Origin: Acidobacteriota bacterium
GTDB taxonomy: Bacteria; Acidobacteriota; UBA890; WLXD01
NCBI GenBank assembly: GCA_012103255.1
Contig: WLXD01000002.1
Coordinates: 930,001-994,000 of the forward strand
DNA: 64,000 nt
Reading direction: 5' to 3'
Below, piece by piece: positions 21,889-28,736 of this stretch (position 1 is the stretch's first letter; every line of letters begins with the position of its first letter). A model generated the notes under the pieces. It was not told the DNA's origin. It saw nothing but the letters and a program-made list of their open reading frames with translations, and searched no databases. The position numbers were made by a program, and so were the translations under genes.

Positions 21889-23135
21889 CAGAACCTCCGT
21901 TCCAGACCGAACGCGAAGTCGAACTGATTGCGCTCACGACCGCGGACGAGTTCTTCCCAGCCGTACTTTGCGCCGGCCTTGACGATGAATAGATCCGTCA
22001 CAGCCCATGAGATACGAAGACCAACCTTCCTCGAGTCGAGTCGGGCGAGATCCGTGACGTCCTGGACGTCGCTCGGCGACGACCCCGTCCCGGCCGTGAG
22101 TCCGACGTAGGTGTCGCGATCGCCCAGGTATCGACGCATCGACAGCGACCAGGATTCGGACGTTCCCAGGCTCTTCGGCGTGATGTAGGGCCGAAGCGAG
22201 ATCCACCAATTGCCGACGTATTTCGCCACGGTCCCGGTGTAGATCGTCACCTCCGAGGAGTCGAAGTTGAGGTGTCGGACACCCGCTGACAGCTCGATAC
22301 CCTCGGGCAGGTTCGCGTAGAGCTCGCCACCGAATCGGTGGTTCGGGTAGAGCCTGTCGGCGGAGTAGCCGTAGCTCACATAGGCGTAGAGGCCGTCGAC
22401 GATGCGCGGGTAGGCATCGATCTCGAACTGCTTCGCATTGCGATCGAAACGACGCGACCAGTTGGCGCGCAGAATTACCGATCCGATCGGTGTTCGACGC
22501 GACAGCTGTGCCGAAGCTCCGTGCCAGGCGCTCGAGACGGTGTCCACATCGGTGTAGCCGTAGCCAAGGCTGAACTTGTTCTTTGCGTTCTCGGATCGGA
22601 GGCCGGCGAACATGCTCGCGCCACGTTCGTGTGATGGGTTCCGATCGAGCAGGCGATCGAGCGTGATCATCGCTTCGCCGTCGCGATCCAGATCTCGCAG
22701 CGCACGCGCCTTCTTGAATAGGAAATCTTCGTTGTTGGGATCGCGCGCGAGACCGTCATCCAGCAGGGCGATCGCAGCCGTCGGATGGTCCGACCAGAGC
22801 TCGACATCCGCCAGCGCATTCCGCGCGTCGTTGTAGCCGGGCTTCGCCCGCACCACGATCAGTAGTTGCTCACGGGCCTCGTCGTAGCGGTCGTCCCAGG
22901 CAAGAGTCCGGCCCAGCAGGATCCGGGCATCCCAATGCTCCGGACGCTCCTCGAGCAGGTCGCGAAGTACCTCACGGGCCGCCTCGCGTTCGCCGGAGAA
23001 TGCGAGTTCACGAGCCTGGTCGAAACGACTCTGAGTCGCCTCAGCGGCGCCGCCCCAGAGAACGGCCAGAGCCAGCAACGCAACGAGCCGCTGCAGGCTC
23101 CGCGTACCACCGGCGATTTGAAGCATCGAGTTCAT
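21888..23135 (-). CDS. YaiO-family outer-membrane beta-barrel protein with TPR domain
   Basis: A 415-residue exported protein. After the signal peptide (LVALLALAVLWGGAAEA) come three or four tetratricopeptide-like repeats (RFDQARELAFSGEREAAREV, ARILLGRTLAWDDRYDEARE, ARNALADVELWSDHPTAAIA). From about residue 180 a beta-barrel follows (KFSLGYGYTDVDTVSS to the terminal FDFAFGLERRF, with C-terminal Phe). This is the YaiO arrangement, linked to exopolysaccharide export. The start at 23135 has GGAGG eight bases before it. It lies directly behind the glycosyltransferase. Confidence 0.87.
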   Translation of the reverse strand: MNSMLQIAGGTRSLQRLVALLALAVLWGGAAEATQSRFDQARELAFSGEREAAREVLRDLLEERPEHWDARILLGRTLAWDDRYDEAREQLLIVVRAKPGYNDARNALADVELWSDHPTAAIALLDDGLARDPNNEDFLFKKARALRDLDRDGEAMITLDRLLDRNPSHERGASMFAGLRSENAKNKFSLGYGYTDVDTVSSAWHGASAQLSRRTPIGSVILRANWSRRFDRNAKQFEIDAYPRIVDGLYAYVSYGYSADRLYPNHRFGGELYANLPEGIELSAGVRHLNFDSSEVTIYTGTVAKYVGNWWISLRPYITPKSLGTSESWSLSMRRYLGDRDTYVGLTAGTGSSPSDVQDVTDLARLDSRKVGLRISWAVTDLFIVKAGAKYGWEELVRGRERNQFDFAFGLERRF

Positions 23136-23146
23136 GGGAAGCCTCC

Positions 23147-24586
23147 TCAACTCTCGTCCGTTGCAGAAATTTTGGTGGAACCATCTGGTCCCCAAGGGGC
23201 GCGGCGCTGCATGTCACCCCAGTTGTGGCGAGCGCCGAAGATCCACTGGAGGGTGCCGATCAAGCGGTAGACCGACATCAACTGCCGGAACCCGAAATTC
23301 TCGATTACGGCGATCGCGAAGAGCCGCACCATCTGGCCGGCGTGCGAGTAGACCTTGAAAGACATCTCTTCGAGCACGAGGCCCATGACCGACAGCAACG
23401 TGCCGAAACCGACCGCCACCGCCAGGAACACGAGCATCACGGGCAAGTCGACCCACCCCATCGCGAGGCCGATGAACATGTAGGCGTAGCCAAACACCTC
23501 GACGATCGGCGATAGCCACTCGACGAGGACCATGAACGGAAACCCGACCCAACCAGCCGCCCCGCCCTGCGGGTGAAACAACAGCCTCCGGTTCGACCAC
23601 AGGCTTTCGGACAGGCCGCGCTGCCAACGCGCGCGCTGGATCCGGAGCGTCCGCAGATCTTCCGGAACTTCTGTCCAGCAGATGGGCTCGGGGACGAAGG
23701 TAATCCGGTAGTCGCGGCGCGCTGCGCGGAGAATTCGGTGCATTCGCACCGTCAACTCCATGTCCTCGCCGAGCGTCTGGGTGTCGTACCCGCCGACCTC
23801 CACCACGGTGGCGCGATGAAACAGGCCAAAGGCTCCCGACACCACGAGCAGCGAGTTGATCTGCGCCCAGCCCATCCGACCGAACAGGAAGGCGCGCAGG
23901 TATTCGACGATCTGGAACAGCGGGAGGAAGCCCGTTGGCAGTGCGGGCTCGATCACCATGCCGTCTTCGACCTTGCACCCGTTGGCGATGCGAACCGTGC
24001 CGCCAACCGCAACGGTGCGAGAGTCTTCGATGAACGGGAGCACCACGCGGCTGAGGCTGCGACGCTCCAGAATCGAATCCGCATCGATGCTGCAAAACAG
24101 CGGGAACCGCGCGACGTTGATTGCGGCGTTGAGGGCATCCGCCTTACCGCCGTTCGTCTTGTCGATCACGCGGAGGTTGCGATAGGTGCGCGACCGATAC
24201 GTCGCGTGGACCTCTTCCGTGTCGAGATCCCGCCTGTAGACATCCGGGGTCGGTTCACACTCGAACTCGCGTAGCAGCGTTTCCAGAGTCCCATCGGTGG
24301 AACCGTCGTTCACGACCACGATTTCGTGTTCGGGATACTCCAGCTGCAGCAGCGAGTACACGGTCGTCGCGATCGTCTTCTCTTCGTTGAAAGCCGGCAC
24401 CAGAAGACTGATCGGCGGCTCCAGGCCGGTGTAGTTGACCGAGAACTTCTCGAGCGCTGTCTCGGCCAGGTGCGCGAATACCCGCAGCACCGCGAGGTAG
24501 TTCAGCAGCATGTAGAACACGGTCGTGAAGATGAAATAGAGGAGGAAGAACCACTCCACGGGCCGGATCGCGTCGATCGGGTTCAT
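23147..24586 (-). CDS. Processive GT2 glycosyltransferase (polysaccharide synthase type)
   Basis: A 479-residue membrane glycosyltransferase. Residues 13-35 are a membrane helix, followed by PISLLVPAFNEEKTIATTVY, VVNDGSTDGTLE, KTNGGKADALN, FCSIDADS (DxD), TLGEDMELTVR (ED base) and RIQRARWQRG (QxxRW), the complete set for processive synthases such as BcsA, PgaC or HasA. Four C-terminal membrane helices follow. There is no PilZ domain. It overlaps the HEAT gene by 4 bp (ATGA) and precedes the YaiO-like barrel, so the polymer is probably exported. The sugar is not predictable. Confidence 0.9.
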   Translation of the reverse strand: MNPIDAIRPVEWFFLLYFIFTTVFYMLLNYLAVLRVFAHLAETALEKFSVNYTGLEPPISLLVPAFNEEKTIATTVYSLLQLEYPEHEIVVVNDGSTDGTLETLLREFECEPTPDVYRRDLDTEEVHATYRSRTYRNLRVIDKTNGGKADALNAAINVARFPLFCSIDADSILERRSLSRVVLPFIEDSRTVAVGGTVRIANGCKVEDGMVIEPALPTGFLPLFQIVEYLRAFLFGRMGWAQINSLLVVSGAFGLFHRATVVEVGGYDTQTLGEDMELTVRMHRILRAARRDYRITFVPEPICWTEVPEDLRTLRIQRARWQRGLSESLWSNRRLLFHPQGGAAGWVGFPFMVLVEWLSPIVEVFGYAYMFIGLAMGWVDLPVMLVFLAVAVGFGTLLSVMGLVLEEMSFKVYSHAGQMVRLFAIAVIENFGFRQLMSVYRLIGTLQWIFGARHNWGDMQRRAPWGPDGSTKISATDES

Positions 24587-25641
24587 GCCGCCACCTCGGC
24601 GCCGAGGACTTCGTGAAGAATGTCGCGCGCGTAGCGATCGGTCTGAACGTCGCGGAGCGCCGCGAGTCGCTGGGTATCCATGGTCGGCAATTTGGCGAGA
24701 GCTTCGGCCGCGCGCAGACGGATCCAGTACTTGCGGTGACGCAGCATCCTGGTGAGGTCTTCGACGTCGGCTTCGTTGCCCATCCGGCCGATTCCCTGAA
24801 CGGCATGCAACTGAATCAGCCAGTTCGGGTGCTCGAGATAGATGCGAACAATTCGCAGTCCATCCGGATGCGCCATGCGCGCGAGCTGATAGAGCCCGGT
24901 GATGATCACCTGCTGGTCGTCCGTGGCGATCAGGACTTCCTTGATCGCCCGGAGAGCTGACGGCTCATCGGCGGTGCCGAGGAACACGAGCAGCAACGGT
25001 TGATAGGCAACGTCCGCGCGAATTGCGGCTTCCGCGAGCGCAGGACCAACGACTTCCGGGCCGGCCTCCTGCAAGATCGCCATCACCTTGGCTGGCGGCC
25101 AATCCGGCCGGCGAGCGATCATCGGAATCAGATCGTTGATCGACTCGCGCGGGCTGATCCGCATCAGGGCGTGGGCTGCCGCCAGAGACAGATACGGATT
25201 CGAGGTCCGCGAAATGGGCCGAAGGAGACCCCGTGTCTCGCGATCGCGCAGGTTGCCGAGCACGTGAATCGAGAGCAGCCGATGGCGAATGCTGTCGGAC
25301 CGCAAGCCGCGTTTCGCATGCAGGTCGAGTCCAGCAAGGTGTGCGAGTCGATTGAGATTTGCCTTGCAGTCTCCGCGAAGGAACTCGTGGTAGTAGCCCC
25401 ACATCGACATGATCTCGGGAGCGTCCCGTCGACTCACCTTGATACTGGCCGTGGGCTCCTCAACCACTGCCCGCGAGAGCAGGCTTCGCCACCGCCGGGT
25501 GAGTTCCTCGGAGCGCCGCCGCTGCCGCGACTGACTCAGTCGAATCCCGACGATCACGGCGAAGAGCAACAGCGTGAGGATGAAAACCCCCACGCTGGCC
25601 CAGAGCGCGAGAACGACGGTGAACGACTGGAGGCCGAGCAT
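24583..25641 (-). CDS. Membrane-anchored HEAT-repeat protein
   Basis: A 352-residue protein with one N-terminal transmembrane helix (VVLALWASVGVFILTLLLFAV), a basic linker (SQSRQRRRSEELTRRWR) and a series of HEAT repeats in the cytoplasm, for example LLSIHVLGNLRDRETRGLLR, AAAHALMRISPRESINDLI and AVQGIGRMGNEADVEDLTRM, which are common scaffolding repeats. It lies between the response regulator and the synthase in the same operon and may scaffold or regulate the synthase. GGGAG lies seven bases before the ATG. Confidence 0.82.
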   Translation of the reverse strand: MLGLQSFTVVLALWASVGVFILTLLLFAVIVGIRLSQSRQRRRSEELTRRWRSLLSRAVVEEPTASIKVSRRDAPEIMSMWGYYHEFLRGDCKANLNRLAHLAGLDLHAKRGLRSDSIRHRLLSIHVLGNLRDRETRGLLRPISRTSNPYLSLAAAHALMRISPRESINDLIPMIARRPDWPPAKVMAILQEAGPEVVGPALAEAAIRADVAYQPLLLVFLGTADEPSALRAIKEVLIATDDQQVIITGLYQLARMAHPDGLRIVRIYLEHPNWLIQLHAVQGIGRMGNEADVEDLTRMLRHRKYWIRLRAAEALAKLPTMDTQRLAALRDVQTDRYARDILHEVLGAEVAA

Positions 25642-25688
25642 CAGGCGACTCCCGCGTCGAGTTGGGGCGTCGCGCTGGAGTCGCGCAC

Positions 25689-26087
25689 TCAGCCCCGAGT
25701 GATCTGAGCGCGAACGCGCGCCACGAGTTCGCGCGGGCGGAATGGCTTGGTCAGATAGTCACTCGCCCCGGCCTCGATCGCAGCAACGATGTCTGACTCC
25801 GACCCCTTGCCCGAGACCATCATCACGGGCACGTCCCGCCAGCCAGCCTGCTGACGAAGCGCACGAACCACCTGGATGCCACTGGCAAAGGGCATCATCA
25901 CGTCCAGAATCACCAGATCAAACGGATCTTCGACGGCAATGGCGCGCAGCGCGTCGCGACCGTCCTTGGCGAGACGGACGCTGAAACCCTCGCGGGACAG
26001 GAGAAACTCCAGGACATGCGACATGTCCGGGTCATCCTCCGCGACCATCACGCGGACCGGGTTCGAGAATGGGGTTTGATGTGTCAT
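25689..26087 (-). CDS. Single-domain response regulator (CheY-like receiver)
   Basis: A 132-residue receiver domain. MVAEDDPDMSHVLEFLLSRE holds the acidic pair, LVILDVMMPFASG the phosphorylated Asp, MMVSGKGSE the switch Ser, and YLTKPFRPRELVARV the conserved Lys. There is no output domain. The ATG at 26087 has AGG six bases before it; an upstream in-frame start adds an unlikely leader. It is the first gene of the polysaccharide operon and probably relays a kinase signal to the HEAT protein or synthase. No histidine kinase is nearby. Confidence 0.85.
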   Translation of the reverse strand: MTHQTPFSNPVRVMVAEDDPDMSHVLEFLLSREGFSVRLAKDGRDALRAIAVEDPFDLVILDVMMPFASGIQVVRALRQQAGWRDVPVMMVSGKGSESDIVAAIEAGASDYLTKPFRPRELVARVRAQITRG

Positions 26088-26149
26088 GCGCGGCCTGGCT
26101 GGTGCTTCGGGGTACACGGAATGCCCCCGAGGCACAGACGTCTGCAAAC

Positions 26150-26300
26150 GATCGTATCAATGCTCAATCAACATCCCGAAGCTGAATTACTATCTAAACA
26201 CCAGAATAACTACTGATTTAATCATTAAAAGTCATCAAAACACAGTTTGAGTCATACCCCACAACAGACCTCACCCCACGCTTCAGCGGAGATGACACAA
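26150..26300. promoter_or_regulatory. AT-rich divergent promoter region with palindromes
   Basis: This stretch between the divergent response-regulator genes is strikingly AT-rich compared with everything around it. It contains the perfect palindrome TTTAATCATTAAA (26217-26229), overlapping a second one, TGATTTAATCA (26214-26224). It probably contains the promoters of both the polysaccharide operon and the HD-GYP gene, and it is a natural binding site for a regulator or nucleoid protein. No gene is seen. Confidence 0.6.
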
Positions 26301-26307
26301 TGGCGGC

Positions 26308-27447
26308 ATGGAGTCGGAACTCGCTGAACTGACAAAGCCGCGCATCGAAGACGGCTACCTACGCGTCCTCGTCGTGGAGGACGATCCCGAGCTTCGAGAG
26401 CTTGTGATCGGCACGCTCGCCGAGTTCGGATTCGGCTGCCAGGCCGCGGACGACGCGCGCGAGGCGGTCGCTATTCTGGAGTCGACGCACGACCGGCCTG
26501 TCGGCGACTCTGTGGGCGGATCCACCGGTCGATACGAAAGTATGCGGACTGACTATGGACTGGTGATCTGCGACGTTCGGCTGCCTCACCGCGACGGTCT
26601 CTGGTTTCTCGATCAGGTGATCCCGCGCTTCCCCGACGTCCCGGTGATCATGCTGTCGTCGGTGGATCGAGGTCGCGTTGCTGTGGAATGCCTGCGGCGC
26701 GGCGCGACCGACTATCTGGTGAAGCCACTAGATATCGACGACCTGCTGGTTTCGGTCCACCAAGCGCTGGAGCGTCGCCGGCTTGTGATGGAGAACCGTC
26801 TCTACCAGACGAAGCTAGAGACCCTCGTGCAGGAACGCACCAAGGAGCTCCGTACCACGCTCGACAAACTACGCGACAGCTACGGCGAGACGCTCATGGC
26901 TTTGGCCGCGGCGCTCGACGCGCGGGAACAGGAAACCGCGAATCACAGTTCGCGCGTGTCTGAAGGCTGCCGAGACCTACTCCAGAGGCTCGGCGTGGAT
27001 GACGAGGCCGCCCTTACGATTATCGAGGCGGGAGCTCTTCTGCATGACATCGGGAAAATCGGCATCCCGGATGCCATCTTGTTGAAGCCCGGCCCGCTCA
27101 ACGACGAGGAGCGCTTGATCATGCGGGAGCATCCGCAGATCGGCTACGAGATGCTCCGGGGAATTCGATTCTTGGAACCGTCGCTTGAGCTGGTTCTCTA
27201 CCACCAGGAAAAGTACGACGGAACCGGCTATCCGTATGGACTCGCCGGCGACGACATTCCCATCGAGGCCCGAGCATTCGCGGTTGTGGACGCATGGGAT
27301 GCGATGACCAACGAGCGGCCATATCGAAAGCCGATGTCAACGGAGCATGCGGCGACCGAGCTCGTCGAGTGCTCGGGTGGCCACTTCGACCCGGTGGTCG
27401 TCGATGCCTTTCTCGAGATGAAGCGCGAAGAAGGAGTGATTAGCTGA
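26308..27447 (+). CDS. Response regulator with HD-GYP phosphodiesterase domain (RpfG-like)
   Basis: A 379-residue protein. An N-terminal receiver (residues about 18-160: LVVEDDPELRELV, LVICDVRLPHRDG, TDYLVKPLDI) is followed by a coiled-coil linker (LETLVQERTKELRTTLDKL) and an HD-GYP domain (about 195-370: EAGALLHDIGKIGIPD, then HQEKYDGTGYPYGLAGDDIP). The receiver has an insertion of about 20 residues before its phosphorylation strand (DRPVGDSVGGSTGRYES). HD-GYP domains hydrolyse c-di-GMP. It is divergent from the polysaccharide operon and so probably lowers c-di-GMP in its control circuit. Confidence 0.9.
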   Translation: MESELAELTKPRIEDGYLRVLVVEDDPELRELVIGTLAEFGFGCQAADDAREAVAILESTHDRPVGDSVGGSTGRYESMRTDYGLVICDVRLPHRDGLWFLDQVIPRFPDVPVIMLSSVDRGRVAVECLRRGATDYLVKPLDIDDLLVSVHQALERRRLVMENRLYQTKLETLVQERTKELRTTLDKLRDSYGETLMALAAALDAREQETANHSSRVSEGCRDLLQRLGVDDEAALTIIEAGALLHDIGKIGIPDAILLKPGPLNDEERLIMREHPQIGYEMLRGIRFLEPSLELVLYHQEKYDGTGYPYGLAGDDIPIEARAFAVVDAWDAMTNERPYRKPMSTEHAATELVECSGGHFDPVVVDAFLEMKREEGVIS

Positions 27448-28736
27448 GCGCGCCGGTCACCCGTGCGCCGGCGCGCGAGATCTTCGCCTGGTGCACGTTC
27501 GACTTCGCGAACTCCGGGTATACGACCGTCATCATCACGGCGGTCTTCAACGTCTACTTCGTGAACGTGGTGGCGGAGAACCGACCATCGGCGACCCTGC
27601 TCTGGACCCTCGCACTCTCGTGCTCGTATCTGGTGGTCTTGCTCACCGCACCGATCTTGGGGGCGATCGCCGACTACTCCGCGTCGAAGAAGCGCTTCCT
27701 CGTGTGGACGACCACGGCGTGCGTGATCGCCACGGGCTCGCTCGCGTTCGTCGGACCCGGTCAGATCTGGCTAGGCGCCATTTTGATCATTCTGAGCAAC
27801 ACCTTCTATGCGGCCGGCGAGAATCTAATCGCCGCCTTTCTGCCTGAACTCGCGCCCCCCGAGGAGATGGGGAAGCTGTCTGGCTACGGTTGGGCCTGGG
27901 GGTATATCGGTGGCCTTGTGGCCCTTGCCCTGTGCCTCGTCTATTTGCAGTGGGCAACGGGCCGGGGAATGACCGAGGCAGCCGCGGTGCCCCACACGAC
28001 TCTGATCACCGCAGCCCTGTTCGGACTGGCAGCGTTGCCGACATTCCTCTGGCTACGCGAACGCCGTGAGGAGGCCGAGATTGCCTCGATGAGGGAGTAC
28101 ATCGGCGTGGGTTTCGAGCGACTCACTCGGACCGTCCGGGAAGCGCGTCAGTTCGAAGATCTGTTCCGACTGCTTCTGTGCATCACCGCCTACAGTGCAG
28201 GTATCACGGTGGTGAGCACCGTGGCGGGCGTCTACGCGCAGCAGGTCCTCGCCATGACCCAGATCGAGACCATTTCGCTGCTGGTGGTGGTCAACGTGGC
28301 AGCCGCGATCGGCGCCTTCGCGTTCGGGTTCGTCCAGGACCGACTCGGCTCGAAGAAGACCATTGCCGCCACGCTGCTCCTCTGGACGGCAACGGCGATT
28401 GCGGCCGCTCTGATCCAGAGCAAATTTCAACTCTTCATCGTCGGCAACATGGCCGGGATCGCGATTGGCTCTAGTCAATCCGCTGGGCGCGCAATGATCG
28501 CACTGCTGTCGCCACCGACGAAGACCGGGGAGTTCTTCGGCCTCTGGGGTATGGCCGTGAAGGCAGCTTCAATCGTGGGGCCCGTGACCTACGGCCTCAC
28601 CAACTACGTCTCCGGGTCACACCGCGTCGCCGTTCTGGTAACGACCGTGTTCTTCCTCGGGGGTCTCGCGCTACTAATCCCGGTAGACGAGGAGCGCGGC
28701 CGCCGTGCCGCTCTCGCCTACTCGGACTCTGACTGA
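27444..28736 (+). CDS. UMF1-type major facilitator superfamily transporter with CTG start
   Basis: A 430-residue protein with about twelve membrane helices. The family opening REIFAWCTFDFANSGYTT (WxxxDFANSxYxT in UMF1 proteins) lies upstream of the first conventional start codon (GTG 27561). The frame is closed by TAG at 27441-27443, so the only start that keeps this motif with good signals is CTG 27444: AAGGAG lies seven bases before it, and it overlaps the HD-GYP stop. The C-terminal half has the usual MFS loop (FVQDRLGSKKTIAATLLLW). The substrate is unknown; yeast Atg22 relatives export amino acids. Its end overlaps the convergent cyclase gene by 19 bases. Confidence 0.82.
   Translation: MSAPVTRAPAREIFAWCTFDFANSGYTTVIITAVFNVYFVNVVAENRPSATLLWTLALSCSYLVVLLTAPILGAIADYSASKKRFLVWTTTACVIATGSLAFVGPGQIWLGAILIILSNTFYAAGENLIAAFLPELAPPEEMGKLSGYGWAWGYIGGLVALALCLVYLQWATGRGMTEAAAVPHTTLITAALFGLAALPTFLWLRERREEAEIASMREYIGVGFERLTRTVREARQFEDLFRLLLCITAYSAGITVVSTVAGVYAQQVLAMTQIETISLLVVVNVAAAIGAFAFGFVQDRLGSKKTIAATLLLWTATAIAAALIQSKFQLFIVGNMAGIAIGSSQSAGRAMIALLSPPTKTGEFFGLWGMAVKAASIVGPVTYGLTNYVSGSHRVAVLVTTVFFLGGLALLIPVDEERGRRAALAYSDSD

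Noticed and set aside
27491-27847. Separate small gene before the MFS transporter
   Set aside because: It reads in another frame across the true N-terminus of the transporter, whose family motif lies in the CTG-start frame.
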